The notes under the pieces: generated by a model | The model's input: only the letters and a program-made list of their open reading frames with translations | Databases searched by the model: none | What the model was told of the DNA's origin: nothing | Shown: positions 34,923-45,069 of the stretch, one piece after another | How the letters are laid out: every line of letters begins with the position of its first letter | Position numbering within the stretch: position 1 is the first letter of the stretch | Made by a program: the position numbers and the translations under genes | Origin: Vogesella urethralis | GTDB taxonomy: Bacteria > Pseudomonadota > Gammaproteobacteria > Burkholderiales > Chromobacteriaceae | DNA: 64,000 nucleotides | Reading direction: 5' to 3' | NCBI RefSeq assembly: GCF_007644045.2 | Contig: NZ_VMDW02000087.1 | Span: 62,001 to 126,000 of the forward strand

Positions 34923-36347
34923 TTAACCCTGGCCGTCTTCGCGCAGTGCCCGGCGCAAAATCTTGCCCACATTGCTCTTGGGCAGGCTGGCGCAGAACAC
35001 GATGCTGCGCGGCCGCTTGTAGGCGGTGAGCTGTTCGCGGCAATAGGCTTGCAGCTGGCTGGCGTCCAGCGTGGCGTCGCGCGGTACCACAAACAGCTTC
35101 ACCGCCTGGCCGGCATGCGCGTCCGGTACGCCGATGCAGGCGCACTCCAGCACGCCGGGGTGCGCCGATACCACCGCCTCCACTTCGCTGGGGTACACGT
35201 TGAAGCCGGACACCAGAATCATGTCCTTCTTGCGGTCCACAATGCGCACATAGCCTTGCGCGTCCATCATGCCGATGTCGCCGCTGCGGAAGAAGCCGTC
35301 GGCGGTCATCACCTGCGCGGTGTCGTCCGGCCGCTGCCAGTAGCCCGCCATCACCTGCGGCCCGCGAATGGCAATTTCGCCACTTTCGCCCGGCGGTAAT
35401 GCCCGGCCGTCGTCGTCGAGAATGGCCACCTCGGTGGACGGCACCGGCAGCCCGATGCTGCCGCTGAAGCCGCGCGCATCGGTACGGTTCAGGGTGGCGG
35501 TGGGCGAGGTTTCCGACAGGCCGTAGCCTTCCAGGATCGGGCAGCCAGTCAACTGCTGCCAGCGCTCGCTCACCGTCTGCTGTACCGCCATGCCGCCGCC
35601 CAGCGCGATGCGCAAGGCCGGGCCGGCCCAGGCGTCGTTCTGCAACACGTTGGCCACGATATTGCGGTGTGTCAGCATAGCCCCTTTGGCCACGCCGGTG
35701 GTGCCGCCGGTGTATTGCAGGAAGGCAAGATCACCAGGCGCCTTCTTTACCGGCTGCAAGCGGCCGCCCTGCCCGGCACGCAGTGCCTGCGGCCAACGTT
35801 GCGCCTGCGGCAGCTCGAAAGGCGGCACCAGCTTGCGCACACGGCGCGCCACCAGATTGACCAGCGGCCCCTTCAGCGGCCCCAGCATGTCGCCGGCGCT
35901 GGCCAGCAGTACGTGCCGCACCCGGGTCTGCGCCAGTACCTGCTGCACGGTTGCTGCAAAGTTTTCCAGCACCACGATGACCTCGGCGCCGCTATCGGCC
36001 AACTGGTGCCGCAACTCGCGGGCGGTATACAGCGGGTTGACGTTGACCACCACCATACCGGCTCGCAGGATCGCGGCCACCGCCACCGGGTACTGCAGCA
36101 CATTGGGCAGCATCACCGCCACGCGCGCACCGGGGGCCAGACCCTGCTGTTGCAGCCACACCGCCAGCTGGCGCGACAGTGCGTCCAGCTCGGCATAGCG
36201 CAAGGTAGCGCCCATGCAGACATAGGCGGGGCGGTCGGCGTAGCGCTGGAAAGCGTCTTCCAGCAAAGCGGTCAGTGACGGATAGCGGTCGGGGTCAATG
36301 TCGGCGGCGACCTCTGGTGGGTAGGCCTGTAGCCAGATCTTCTGCAT
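34923..36347 (-). CDS. fadD: Long-chain acyl-CoA synthetase homologue with internal deletion
   Basis: Adenylate-forming enzyme closely related to FadD, which activates long-chain fatty acids to acyl-CoA. Conserved parts are the P-loop YTGGTTGVAKGAMLTHRN (212-229), LEGYGLSETSP, GYWQRPDDT, RSGDIGMMDAQGYVRIVDRKKDMILVSGFNVYPSEVE and the C-terminal LPKSNVGKILRR lysine motif. It is 474 residues, against about 557 for FadD. Residues 238-243 (DAWAGP) join directly to ALRIALGGGMAVQQ, so about 85 residues are missing in frame, including the LPLYHIF region. It may be inactive or altered. AGGAA precedes the ATG at 36347. Confidence 0.85.
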   Translation of the reverse strand: MQKIWLQAYPPEVAADIDPDRYPSLTALLEDAFQRYADRPAYVCMGATLRYAELDALSRQLAVWLQQQGLAPGARVAVMLPNVLQYPVAVAAILRAGMVVVNVNPLYTARELRHQLADSGAEVIVVLENFAATVQQVLAQTRVRHVLLASAGDMLGPLKGPLVNLVARRVRKLVPPFELPQAQRWPQALRAGQGGRLQPVKKAPGDLAFLQYTGGTTGVAKGAMLTHRNIVANVLQNDAWAGPALRIALGGGMAVQQTVSERWQQLTGCPILEGYGLSETSPTATLNRTDARGFSGSIGLPVPSTEVAILDDDGRALPPGESGEIAIRGPQVMAGYWQRPDDTAQVMTADGFFRSGDIGMMDAQGYVRIVDRKKDMILVSGFNVYPSEVEAVVSAHPGVLECACIGVPDAHAGQAVKLFVVPRDATLDASQLQAYCREQLTAYKRPRSIVFCASLPKSNVGKILRRALREDGQG

Positions 36348-36927
36348 AGGGGGTTCCTCGTGTCGTGGTGCTGCTGTGTGGCCCGCCTTGGCTGGCGGGC
36401 TTGTTATCGTGTGTTGCCGGTTCGCTGCCCGGCAGCGGCTGCAGACGCCTCAGGCTGGCCAGCTGGTGAGTACGGGCGTCGGCAGCCGGGCCGGGCTGCA
36501 GGTCGATGTCGGCCAGCGGCAGGCAGCGCCCGTCGTGGGTGACGGCGGCCAGGCCGGCCACCGGCTGGCCACTGGCACGCTCGTACAGCTGCAGGCGGGC
36601 ACCGTCCGGGTGCGGTGCCCAGGCTTCGCCCCACTGGGTCAGCGCCAGCAGCACCGGGTACAGGGCGCGGCCTTTGTCGGTAAGGGTGTATTCCACCGCG
36701 CGGCCGTCGTCCGGCGCCGGCTGGCGTAGCAGGATGCCGCTGGCGACCAAGCCCTGCAGGCGGGCACTGAGAATGTTGCTGCTGATGTCGAGGTGGCGCT
36801 GGAAGTCGTCAAAACGGTGCATGCCGCAAAAGGCGTTGCGGATAATCAGCAGCGTCCACCACTCGCCGATCAGCTCCAGCGTCTGGGCAATCGGGCAATT
36901 GATGTCGGCAAAGGAGCGCTTGCGCAT
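36295..36927 (-). CDS. HxlR family transcriptional regulator
   Basis: A 210-residue MarR-like regulator of the HxlR group. The winged-helix domain occupies about 11-100: CPIAQTLELIGEWWTLLIIRNAFCGMHRFDDFQRHLDIS, ILSARLQGLVASGIL, then EYTLTDKGRALYPVLLALTQWGEAW. It is about 70-90 residues longer than usual, with a low-complexity tail that overlaps the acyl-CoA synthetase gene by 53 bases. The tail could be a neutral extension after loss of an earlier stop. It is in the same direction as, and directly upstream of, fadD, so it may control it. Confidence 0.85.
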   Translation of the reverse strand: MRKRSFADINCPIAQTLELIGEWWTLLIIRNAFCGMHRFDDFQRHLDISSNILSARLQGLVASGILLRQPAPDDGRAVEYTLTDKGRALYPVLLALTQWGEAWAPHPDGARLQLYERASGQPVAGLAAVTHDGRCLPLADIDLQPGPAADARTHQLASLRRLQPLPGSEPATHDNKPASQGGPHSSTTTRGTPYAEDLATGLPTRGRRRH

Positions 36928-37004
36928 GGGGTAGCCTGTGGCAGAGGAAACGTCAGGCCATCATGCCGTGATTTAGCTTGCATGATAAAAGCCAAATCCC
37001 AAAC

Positions 37005-37028
37005 AAAAAGCCCGCTCGGGCGCGGGCT
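37005..37028 (-). terminator. Intrinsic terminator of the kdp operon
   Basis: On the minus strand AGCCCGC (37028-37022), a six-base loop and GCGGGCT (37015-37009) run into TTTTTGTTTGGG. It lies about 40 bases after the kdpE stop. Confidence 0.85.
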
Positions 37029-37069
37029 GTGGCAAACAGGCGACGGCAGCCGTGTACTCGTCGCAGGTG

Positions 37070-37762
37070 CTAACCCGCCGCCAGCCGGTAGCCGACGCCG
37101 GTTTCGGTCAGCAGGAAACGCGGCTGGGCCGGGTCTTGTTCCAGCTTCTGGCGCAGGTGGGCCATGTAGATGCGCAGGTAGTGGTTGTGCTCCACGTGCG
37201 CCGGGCCCCACACCTCTTTCAGCAGCTGACGGTGGGTCAGCACCTTGCCGCGCTGCGCGATCAGCGCCACCAGCAGCCGGTATTCCAGCTGCGTCAGGTG
37301 CAGCGGCTCGCCGCCACGGCTGACGCTGCGCAGGCCCAGGTCCACCACCACGTCGCCCAGCGTCACCTTGTCGCTTTCGCTGGCGGCGCTGCTGCCGCGG
37401 CGGCGCAGCTGGGCGCGCACGCGGGCTTGCAGCTCGCCGGTGCCGAACGGCTTGGTCAGGTAGTCGTCGGCGCCGGCGTCCAGCGCGGCGATCTTGTCGC
37501 CTTCGTCCACACGGGCCGACAGCACGATCACCGGCACGCTGCTCCAGCTGCGCAGGTCCAGCAGCAGCGCCACGCCGTCGCCGTCGGGCAGGCCCAGGTC
37601 CAGTACCACCAAATCAGGTTTGCGGGTGCCGGCCTCGATCAGGCCGCGTGCCACGCTGTCGGCTTCGTACACGCGATGGCCGTCTTCTTCCAGTGCGGCT
37701 TTGACAAAGCGGCGGATCACCGCCTCGTCCTCGATGACCAGAATGCTGGCGACGTTGTTCAC
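37070..37762 (-). CDS. kdpE: Response regulator KdpE
   Basis: OmpR-type response regulator of 230 residues that activates the kdp operon under potassium limitation or salt stress. The receiver domain has the acidic pair ED (11-12), phosphoacceptor Asp55 in VVLDLGLPDGDG and Lys in LTKPFGTGEL. The C-terminal winged helix includes LTQLEYRLLVALIAQRGKVLTHRQLLKEVWG and VGYRLAAG. It overlaps kdpD by four bases. A KdpE-type site lies upstream of the first gene of the operon (45244-45262), consistent with autoregulation. Confidence 0.96.
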   Translation of the reverse strand: MNNVASILVIEDEAVIRRFVKAALEEDGHRVYEADSVARGLIEAGTRKPDLVVLDLGLPDGDGVALLLDLRSWSSVPVIVLSARVDEGDKIAALDAGADDYLTKPFGTGELQARVRAQLRRRGSSAASESDKVTLGDVVVDLGLRSVSRGGEPLHLTQLEYRLLVALIAQRGKVLTHRQLLKEVWGPAHVEHNHYLRIYMAHLRQKLEQDPAQPRFLLTETGVGYRLAAG

Positions 37763-40404
37763 TGCAGGTTCTCCGGGTCGAAATCCAGCGCCGGCTGCGG
37801 TGCCAGCGGCAGGCTAAGGGTAAAGCAGGCACCGCCGGCCGGCAGGTTGACCGCACTGATGCGGCCGCCGTGCACGTCGGCAATGGTGCGGCAGATGGCC
37901 AGCCCCAGGCCGACGCCGCTGATGGCAGACTCGCGCTCGCCGCGGGTAAAGGCGGTAAACAGCGCGTCGGGGTCGCCCGGCGGCAGGCCGCGGCCCTGGT
38001 CGGCCACGCTCAGCAGGATGTGCTGCGCGCTGGCGCGGGCCGTCAGCGTGATGGTACTGCCGGCGGGGCTGTATTTGAGCGCATTTTCCAGCAGGTTGAC
38101 CAGTAGCCGCTCCAGCAGGATGGGGTCGGTGTACAGCATCGGGCAGTCCAGCGGCGCGTCCACCTGCAGGCGGTGGCTGGCGGTGGCGCCGCCCAGCGCG
38201 GCGATGGCGCTGCCGAACAGCTCTTGCGGCGGCAGCCAGTCGCGGCGCAGCGTTACGCCGCCGGCCTGCAGGCGGGCCATTTCCAGCAGGTTGGTCACCA
38301 GCCGCGAGATGCGCTGGCTTTGCGTTTGCAGCGTGGCGGCCTGCGCCGCGTGCGGCGACGCCTCGCGGGCAAGCTGGCGCTGCAGCGTTTCGGCCTGACC
38401 GGTCAGCGCCGTCAGCGGCGTGCGCAGGTCGTGCGACAGCGCGGCCAACAGCGAATGGCGCAGGCGTTCCGATTCCATCGCCACCAGCGTTTGCTGCGCT
38501 ACGGCAATGTAATGCAGCCGTTCCAGCGTTTGCGCCGCCAGTGCGGCTACTGCCTCGGCCAGGCGGCGGTTGTCGGGTTCAGCCAACGTGGCGGGGTCGG
38601 CCACGCGCAGCACCAGCACGCCGCGGGTGCGCATCGGCGCTTTTAGCGGCAGGTACAGGCACGGCGCGTGTGGCAGCGTGTGGGTAGCCACCCCGGCTGG
38701 GGCGGCATGGTCGTAGCACCAGCGCACGATGGCGGCGTCTTCGTCCAGCGCGTCGCCAGCCTGCGGCTGCAGCGCGCCGTCTTCGTCGTCCGGCGGTAAC
38801 CACAGCCGGATGTTGGCGCCCAGGCTGGCGTGCAAAAAGCGCTGGCTGATTTCGCCCACCTGTTCCGGCAGCAGGGCCACGCCCAGCTCGCGCGCCATCT
38901 CGTACAGCGTGCGGGTGTGCGCCTCGCGCAGGCGTGCCTGCGCGGCGCTGTGGCGCTGGCTGGCCACCAGCTGGCCGGCCACCAGGCCCACAATCAGCAT
39001 CACCGCAAAAGTAATCAGGTACTGCACGTCGGACACCGCAAACGAGAAGTGCGGCTGCACGAAGAAAAAGTCGAACAGCGCCACCGATAGCACCGCGCTC
39101 AGCGCCGCCGGGCCGCGTCCGTATCGCACCGCCACCCACAGCACGCCCAGCAGATAGAACATCACCAGGTTGGTGGGCTCCAGCACGCCGTGCAGCGGGC
39201 TGGCCAGCACGGTGATGGCCACGCACAGCAGGCTGGCCGCCAGCCAGCCACGGCGGCTCAGCGGCCACTGCGGCCAACGTAGCCAGGGCCGCGCGCCGGT
39301 GGCCGGCGCCGGCCCGGACAGCAATAGCAGGTCGAGGTCGGCGGCGTGCTGCTGCAAGGCCTGCTGCAGGCGGCGCCCGGCCAGCGGCGCCGGCATCGCC
39401 AGCAGCGACAGATTATGGCGGCGCGCGTAGTCGGCCAGCAGGCGCGCTGGCGAGCTGCCACTCAACACCAGCGTGGTGGCACCCTGCTCGGCCGCCTGCT
39501 GCAAGGCGGCCAGTGCGGCGGCGCGGGATGCCGCGCTGCTGCGGCCGTCGTCCACCCACACCGCGTGCCAAGCGGCGTCCAGCTGCCGCGCCAGGCGCTG
39601 GCTCTGGCGTACGCTGTCGGCGCCAAAGCGGCCATCCACCAGCAGCAGCAAGCCGTGGCGGGTGGCCCACACCGGCGCCGCCTGCTGCGTGGCGCGCTGC
39701 GCCTTGACCTGGCCATCGACACGGTCGGCCATGCGCCGCAACGCCAGCTCGCGCAGCGCGATGAGGTTGCCTTTGCGGAAGAAGTTGGCCGCCGCGCGCT
39801 CGGCCACCTCGGGCAGGTAAACCTTGCCGGCGGCCAACCTGTGCAGCAGGTCGTCCGGCGGCAGGTCCACCAGCCGCACTTCGTCGGCCTGGTCGAACAC
39901 GTGGTCGGGCACCGTTTCGGCCACTTCCACGCCGGTCACGCGGCTGACGATGTCGCGCAAGCTGTACAGGTGCTGCACGTTCATCGCGCTGTACACGTCG
40001 ATGCCACTGGCCAGCAGCTCTTCCACGTCCTGCCAGCGTTTGGGGTGGCGGCTGCCGGCGGCGTTGCTGTGCGGCAGCTCGTCCACCACCACCAGCGCCG
40101 GGCGGCGCGCCAGGATGGCGTCGATATCCAGCGCCGCCACCGCCTTGCTGCGGTGGTCGAGCTGGCGGCGCGGCAGCACGGCCAGGCCGTGCAGCATGGC
40201 TTCGGTGTCGGCGCGGCCGTGGGTGTCCACCCAGCCCACCAGCACGTCCAGGCCCTGGGCGCGTTTTTCCTGCGCCTCGGCCAGCATGGCGTAGGTTTTG
40301 CCCACGCCGGGCGCGGCACCGAAAAACAGCTTCAGCCGGCCACGCGGGCGCGGCAGGCTGGCCAGCAGGGCGTCGGGGTCGGGGCGACGGTCGGGGTCGG
40401 TCAT
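37759..40404 (-). CDS. kdpD: Sensor histidine kinase KdpD
   Basis: Membrane sensor kinase/phosphatase of 881 residues. The N-terminal KdpD domain has Walker A GAAPGVGKT (29-37) and VVVDELPHSN. A USP-like region follows, then four membrane helices (about 400-500), a GAF-like segment and the kinase core with phosphoacceptor His658 in LSHDLRTPLTAL, ENALKYSPAG and DQGRGLPPGDPD. All essential boxes are present. It overlaps kdpE by four bases and is separated from kdpC by 93 bases containing a 28-base inverted repeat that might lower kdpDE expression relative to the pump genes. Confidence 0.96.
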   Translation of the reverse strand: MTDPDRRPDPDALLASLPRPRGRLKLFFGAAPGVGKTYAMLAEAQEKRAQGLDVLVGWVDTHGRADTEAMLHGLAVLPRRQLDHRSKAVAALDIDAILARRPALVVVDELPHSNAAGSRHPKRWQDVEELLASGIDVYSAMNVQHLYSLRDIVSRVTGVEVAETVPDHVFDQADEVRLVDLPPDDLLHRLAAGKVYLPEVAERAAANFFRKGNLIALRELALRRMADRVDGQVKAQRATQQAAPVWATRHGLLLLVDGRFGADSVRQSQRLARQLDAAWHAVWVDDGRSSAASRAAALAALQQAAEQGATTLVLSGSSPARLLADYARRHNLSLLAMPAPLAGRRLQQALQQHAADLDLLLLSGPAPATGARPWLRWPQWPLSRRGWLAASLLCVAITVLASPLHGVLEPTNLVMFYLLGVLWVAVRYGRGPAALSAVLSVALFDFFFVQPHFSFAVSDVQYLITFAVMLIVGLVAGQLVASQRHSAAQARLREAHTRTLYEMARELGVALLPEQVGEISQRFLHASLGANIRLWLPPDDEDGALQPQAGDALDEDAAIVRWCYDHAAPAGVATHTLPHAPCLYLPLKAPMRTRGVLVLRVADPATLAEPDNRRLAEAVAALAAQTLERLHYIAVAQQTLVAMESERLRHSLLAALSHDLRTPLTALTGQAETLQRQLAREASPHAAQAATLQTQSQRISRLVTNLLEMARLQAGGVTLRRDWLPPQELFGSAIAALGGATASHRLQVDAPLDCPMLYTDPILLERLLVNLLENALKYSPAGSTITLTARASAQHILLSVADQGRGLPPGDPDALFTAFTRGERESAISGVGLGLAICRTIADVHGGRISAVNLPAGGACFTLSLPLAPQPALDFDPENLQ

Positions 40405-40441
40405 GGTTCTGGCTTATCGTGATCGGTTACTGGAAACAGCG

Positions 40442-40469
40442 GCAAGGTTGGCCGCAGGCGGCCAACCTT
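40442..40469. repeat. 28-base inverted repeat made from two copies of the dispersed 9-mer
   Basis: CAAGGTTGGCCGC (40442-40454), AG, then GCGGCCAACCTTG (40457-40469): a perfect 13-bp inverted repeat between kdpC and kdpD. Its core is the window-wide word in both orientations. It would fold into a strong hairpin in mRNA, without a T run. Confidence 0.88.
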
Positions 40470-40497
40470 GTGCGTCACATGGCGCTTGCCGATGGTA

Positions 40498-41115
40498 TCA
40501 GCTGCCGGCCAGCGCCAGGTTCAGCTGCAGCACGTTCACCCGTGCCGTGGCGTCGCTGCCGAACCAGGCCTGCTGCGCCTGCTGGCGTACCAGCTGTTCC
40601 AGCTTGCCGGCGTCCAGCTGGCGTGCGGCGGCTACGCGCGGTACCTGGTACAGCGCGGCGGCCAAGCTGATGTGCGGGTCCAGCCCGCTGGCAGACGCGG
40701 TCACCAGATCGGCCGGTACCGGGCCGGCCGGCAGCGGGCCGGCGGCTTTCAGCGCGGCGATGCGCTCGGCCACCGCCTTGGCCAGCGCCGGGTTGGCCGG
40801 GCCCAGGTTGCTGCCACCGGAGCCGGCGCCATTGTACGGCGTGCTGGCGGTGGCGGACGGGCGGCCCCAGAACTCGCCCGGTTTGCTGAAGGCCTGGCCG
40901 ATCAGCGCCGAACCCACCACGCGGCCTTGCTGTTGCAGCAGCGAACCCTGCGCCTGCGCCGGAAACAGCCACTGCGCCAGGCCGGTAACGGCCAGCGGGT
41001 ACACCAGACCCAGCAGCAGGGTGAGGCCCAGCAACAGGCGGGCGGCGGGCCACCACAGGGCGCTGGCGGCGGGTTTGGCAGCCTGGGTGTCGCTGCCGGA
41101 CAGTACGTGTTGCAT
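40498..41115 (-). CDS. kdpC: Potassium-transporting ATPase subunit KdpC
   Basis: Subunit of the KdpFABC pump that raises potassium affinity and aids assembly. The 205-residue protein has one N-terminal membrane helix (about 23-45: [24 protein letters not shown]). The periplasmic domain carries the family segments [49 protein letters not shown] and the C-terminal [10 protein letters not shown]. It is slightly longer than usual. AAGGAA precedes the ATG at 41115, 24 bases after kdpB. Confidence 0.95.
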   Translation of the reverse strand: MQHVLSGSDTQAAKPAASALWWPAARLLLGLTLLLGLVYPLAVTGLAQWLFPAQAQGSLLQQQGRVVGSALIGQAFSKPGEFWGRPSATASTPYNGAGSGGSNLGPANPALAKAVAERIAALKAAGPLPAGPVPADLVTASASGLDPHISLAAALYQVPRVAAARQLDAGKLEQLVRQQAQQAWFGSDATARVNVLQLNLALAGS

Positions 41116-41139
41116 ACGGTTTCCTTTATAGAAAATGGC

Positions 41140-43278
41140 TTACACCAGCCCCAGCAGGGCCAGCAGCATGTCGATCAGCTTGATGCCGGCAAAGGGCAGC
41201 AGCAGGCCGCCCAGACCGTACACCAACAGGTTGCGGCGCAGCAGCGCCTCGGCGCCCAGCGCGCGGTAGCGCACGCCTTTGAGCGCCAGCGGAATCAGCA
41301 CCACGATGATCAGCGCGTTGAAGATCACCGCCGACAACAGCGCCGACGCCGGGCTGGCCAGCTGCATCACGTTCAGCAAGCCCAGCTGCGGGTAGGTGCC
41401 GGCAAACGCCGCCGGGATGATGGCGAAGTACTTGGCCACGTCGTTGGCCAGGCTGAAGGTGGTCAGCGCGCCGCGCGTCATCAGCATCTGTTTGCCGATT
41501 TCCACTACCTGGATCAGCTTGGTGGGGCTGGAGTCGAGGTCCACCATATTGGCGGCCTCGCGCGCGGCCTGGGTGCCGCTGTTCATCGCCACCGCCACGT
41601 CGGCCTGCGCCAGCGCCGGGGCGTCGTTGGTGCCGTCGCCGGTCATGGCCACCAGTTGGCCGCGCTGCTGGTAATCGCGGATCAGCGCCAGCTTGTTTTC
41701 CGGCGTGGCCTCGGCCAGAAAGTCGTCCACGCCCGCTTCGGCGGCGATGGCGGCGGCGGTCAGGCGGTTGTCGCCGGTCACCATCACCGTCTTGATGCCC
41801 ATCTGCCGCAGCTGGGCAAAGCGCTGCTTGATGCCCGGCTTCACCACGTCTTTCAGTTCCACCACGCCCAGCACGCGGGCGCCTTCGGCCACCACCAGCG
41901 GCGTGCTGCCACGGCTGGCAATGCCGTCCACCTGCTGTTGCAGGGCCGGGCTAAAGCTGCCGCCCAGCTGCAGCACGTGGCGGCGGATGGCGTCGGCCGC
42001 GCCTTTGCGGATCTGGCGCTCGCCCAGGTTGATGCCGGACATGCGCGACTGCGCGGTAAACGGCACAAAGCTGGCGCCGGGCGGTACCAGGCCCTGGTGC
42101 AGCGCCTGTAAGGTGCCCTGCCCCAGTTGGCTTTCGCTCAGCACGCCGTCGTGGTGCGGGGCCACGGCGCGGGTTTGCTGCTGCGCCAGCACCACGATGC
42201 TCTTGCCTTCCGGCGTGTCGTCGGCCAGCGAGGCCAGCCAGGCGGCTTCGGCCAGCGCGGTGGGCGTGCTGCCGGCGGCGGCGATGAAGGCGGCGGCCTG
42301 GCGGTTGCCGAAGGTGATGGTGCCGGTCTTGTCCAGCAGCAGCACGTCCACGTCGCCGGCGGCTTCCACGGCACGGCCGCTGGTGGCGATAACGTTGGCC
42401 GTCATCAGCCGGCTCATGCCGGCCACACCGATGGCCGACAGCAGGCCACCGATGGTGGTGGGGATCAGGCACACCAGCAGCGCCAGCAGTACCGGCAGCG
42501 AGATCACCTCGCCGCTGCCGGCGGCGCCCACGCTGTACACCGAGAACGGCAGCAGCGTCACCGTCACCATCAAAAACACCAGTGTCAGCGCCAGCAACAG
42601 GATGGTGAGCGCAATCTCGTTGGGCGTCTTGCGGCGTTTGGCGCCTTCCACCATCGCGATCATGCGGTCGATGAAGGTTTCACCGGGGTTGACGCTGACG
42701 CGCACCACGATCCAGTCCGACAGCACGCGGGTACCGCCGGTCACCGAGCTGAAGTCGCCGCCCGATTCGCGGATCACCGGGGCCGACTCGCCGGTAATGG
42801 CCGACTCGTCCACGCTGGCAATGCCCTCGATGATCTCGCCGTCGCAGGGGATGAGGTCGGTGTGCTGCACCAGTACCACGTCGTCCTTGCGCAGGTCGCT
42901 GGCGTCCACCACGGTAAAGCCGGCACCGTAGCGGTACGGTGCGGACAGCTTCTTGGCGATGGTGGCTTTTTTCAGGCTTTTGAGGCTGGCGGCCTGGGCG
43001 CGGCTGCGGCCCTCGGCCAATGCCTCGGCAAAGTTGGCAAACAGCACGGTAAACCACAGCCACACGGCAATGCTGCCGGTGAGCCAGGCCGGTGCGTCGC
43101 CCTTGCCCTGCAGTGCCATCACCCACAGTACGCTGCACAGCACGCTGCCCAGGTACACCACGAACATCACCGGGTTTTTCAGCTGCTCGCGCAGCGCCAG
43201 CTTGCGCACGCTGTCGCGCAGCGCCGGCTTCAGCAGTGCCGGGTCGAACAGCGGCAGGCTGGTTTTGTTATCGCTCAT
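41140..43278 (-). CDS. kdpB: Potassium-transporting P-type ATPase KdpB
   Basis: Catalytic P-type ATPase subunit of the Kdp pump, 712 residues. The phosphatase motif TGES is at 162-165, phosphorylated Asp316 is in [10 protein letters not shown], and the hinge is in [31 protein letters not shown] and [12 protein letters not shown]. Membrane helices flank the cytoplasmic domains, and [11 protein letters not shown] marks the KdpB core helix. It is about 30 residues longer than E. coli KdpB. GGAGACC precedes the ATG at 43278, 13 bases after kdpA. Confidence 0.97.
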   Translation of the reverse strand: MSDNKTSLPLFDPALLKPALRDSVRKLALREQLKNPVMFVVYLGSVLCSVLWVMALQGKGDAPAWLTGSIAVWLWFTVLFANFAEALAEGRSRAQAASLKSLKKATIAKKLSAPYRYGAGFTVVDASDLRKDDVVLVQHTDLIPCDGEIIEGIASVDESAITGESAPVIRESGGDFSSVTGGTRVLSDWIVVRVSVNPGETFIDRMIAMVEGAKRRKTPNEIALTILLLALTLVFLMVTVTLLPFSVYSVGAAGSGEVISLPVLLALLVCLIPTTIGGLLSAIGVAGMSRLMTANVIATSGRAVEAAGDVDVLLLDKTGTITFGNRQAAAFIAAAGSTPTALAEAAWLASLADDTPEGKSIVVLAQQQTRAVAPHHDGVLSESQLGQGTLQALHQGLVPPGASFVPFTAQSRMSGINLGERQIRKGAADAIRRHVLQLGGSFSPALQQQVDGIASRGSTPLVVAEGARVLGVVELKDVVKPGIKQRFAQLRQMGIKTVMVTGDNRLTAAAIAAEAGVDDFLAEATPENKLALIRDYQQRGQLVAMTGDGTNDAPALAQADVAVAMNSGTQAAREAANMVDLDSSPTKLIQVVEIGKQMLMTRGALTTFSLANDVAKYFAIIPAAFAGTYPQLGLLNVMQLASPASALLSAVIFNALIIVVLIPLALKGVRYRALGAEALLRRNLLVYGLGGLLLPFAGIKLIDMLLALLGLV

Positions 43279-43291
43279 TTTGGTCTCCTGC

Positions 43292-44980
43292 TTAACGCGC
43301 CCAGATCATCAGGTGCTCGGCCACCGGGCCCAGCGCCAGTGCCGGCAGATAGGTCAATGCGCCCACCAGCAGTACGCTGCCGACCAGCAGGCCGATGAAC
43401 AGGCCGCCGTGGGTGGGCATGCTGCCGCTGGTGGTAGCCAGCGTCTTCTTGGCCGCCAGGCTGCCGGCCAGTGCCAGTACCGGCACGATGACGGCAAAGC
43501 GGCCCAGCCACATGGCGATGCCCAGCAGCGCGTTGTAGTACGGGGTGTTGGCAGACAGGCCGGCAAAGGCGCTGCCGTTGTTGTTGGCCGCCGAGCTGAA
43601 CGCGTACAGCACCTCGCTGAAGCCGTGCGCGCCAGGGTTGGCCAGGCCGGCAAGACCGGGCGCCAGCAGCACGCTGGCGGCGGTGCCGGCCAGCACCAGC
43701 GCCGGGGTGGTGAGGATCACCAGCGCCACCATCTTCATGTCGAAAGCCTCGATCTTCTTGCCCAGGTATTCCGGCGTGCGGCCCACCATCAGCCCGGCCA
43801 CGAACACCGCCAGCACGGCAAACACCAGCATGCCGTACAGGCCGGAGCCCACGCCGCCGAACACCACCTCGCCCAGCTGCATCAGCCACATCGGCAGCAT
43901 GCCGCCCAGCGCGGTCAGCGAATCGTGCATGGCGTTCACCGCGCCGCAGCTGGCGGCGGTGGTGACGGTAATGAACAGGCTGCTGGCGGCCATGCCGAAG
44001 CGCACTTCCTTGCCTTCCCAGTTACCACTGCTGCCGTCCACGCCCAGCGCGGCCAACAGCGGGTTGCCCTGGCTTTCGGCTGCCATCACGCCGCTGGCGC
44101 AGGCGATGAAGATCACGCTCATCGCCGCGTACAGCGCCCAGCCCTGGCGACGGTCGCCCGCCAAGCGGCCAAAGGCGTGGGTGAGGCCGGCGGGGATCAG
44201 GAAGATGGCCAGCATCTGCAGCAGGTTGACGAGCTCGGTGGGGTTTTCGAACGGGTGCGCCGAGTTGGCATTGAAGAAGCCGCCGCCGTTAGTGCCCAGC
44301 AGCTTGATGGCTTCCTGCGACGCCACCGGGCCCAGCGCCAGCGTCTGCGCGTGGCCGGCCAGCGCGGTGTAATCGCTATACGCGGCCAAGGTTTGCGGCA
44401 CGCCCTGCTGCACGAACACCAGCGCCAGCAGCAGCGACAGCGGCAGCAGCAGGTAGACCGACACCCGCAACACGTCGGCCCAGAAGTTGCCCAGGTCGGT
44501 GCTTTCGCGGCGGGTAAAGCCGCGCATCAGCGCAAACGCCACTGCGATGCCGGTAGCGGCGGACAGGAAGTTCTGCACCGCCAGGCCGGCCATCTGGGTG
44601 AAATAGCTCATCGTGCTTTCACCGGCGTAGCCCTGCCAGTTGGTATTGGTGACAAAGCTGATAGCGGTATTGAACGCCGAGCCGGCTTCCACCGCGCCCA
44701 TGCCTTGCGGGTTGAACGGCAGCACGCCTTGCAGGCGTTGCAGCGCGTACAGCAGCAGCGCGCCCAGCAGGTTGAACACTAGCACCGCCAGCGCGTACTG
44801 GCGCCAGCCCATGCCGCTATCGCGGATACCGGCCAGCCGCAGCAGTGCGGCGTCCAGGGCTTGCCAGCGCGGGCTCACTTGCCCGGCGGCCAACGGTGCC
44901 AGCCAGGCGCCCATCGGGCGGGCAGACAGTGTCAGCAGCAGCATGAACACCGCCAGCAGGCTGAAGAATTGCAGCATCAT
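43292..44980 (-). CDS. kdpA: Potassium-transporting ATPase subunit KdpA
   Basis: Potassium-channel-like subunit of Kdp, 562 residues with about ten membrane helices. The four filter-like loops are visible: [52 protein letters not shown] and [22 protein letters not shown]. The ATG at 44980 is chosen because GGAGG lies seven bases upstream and it overlaps the kdpF stop (ATGATG). The longer frame to 45127 runs through kdpF. Confidence 0.96.
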   Translation of the reverse strand: MMLQFFSLLAVFMLLLTLSARPMGAWLAPLAAGQVSPRWQALDAALLRLAGIRDSGMGWRQYALAVLVFNLLGALLLYALQRLQGVLPFNPQGMGAVEAGSAFNTAISFVTNTNWQGYAGESTMSYFTQMAGLAVQNFLSAATGIAVAFALMRGFTRRESTDLGNFWADVLRVSVYLLLPLSLLLALVFVQQGVPQTLAAYSDYTALAGHAQTLALGPVASQEAIKLLGTNGGGFFNANSAHPFENPTELVNLLQMLAIFLIPAGLTHAFGRLAGDRRQGWALYAAMSVIFIACASGVMAAESQGNPLLAALGVDGSSGNWEGKEVRFGMAASSLFITVTTAASCGAVNAMHDSLTALGGMLPMWLMQLGEVVFGGVGSGLYGMLVFAVLAVFVAGLMVGRTPEYLGKKIEAFDMKMVALVILTTPALVLAGTAASVLLAPGLAGLANPGAHGFSEVLYAFSSAANNNGSAFAGLSANTPYYNALLGIAMWLGRFAVIVPVLALAGSLAAKKTLATTSGSMPTHGGLFIGLLVGSVLLVGALTYLPALALGPVAEHLMIWAR

Positions 44981-45069
44981 GGCAGGTCCTCCGCGTGCAG
45001 CAGCGCATGCACCAGCCAGCCGGCCAGCAGCACGGCCAGGATGGCCGCAGTCAGGGTAAGCAGGGTCAT
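44977..45069 (-). CDS. kdpF: Potassium-transporting ATPase small subunit KdpF
   Basis: A 30-residue single-helix membrane peptide, [19 protein letters not shown] followed by [11 protein letters not shown]. The pattern (hydrophobic helix, then [10 protein letters not shown]) matches KdpF, which stabilises the Kdp complex. AGGAGG lies five bases before the ATG at 45069. It overlaps kdpA downstream and the 33-residue gene upstream, so all are translationally coupled. Confidence 0.9.
   Translation of the reverse strand: MTLLTLTAAILAVLLAGWLVHALLHAEDLP

Noticed and set aside
40468-44782. Long plus-strand open frames opposite kdpC, kdpB and kdpA
   Set aside because: The kdp genes on the minus strand have all catalytic motifs; the opposite frames are His/Gln/Gly-rich without motifs.
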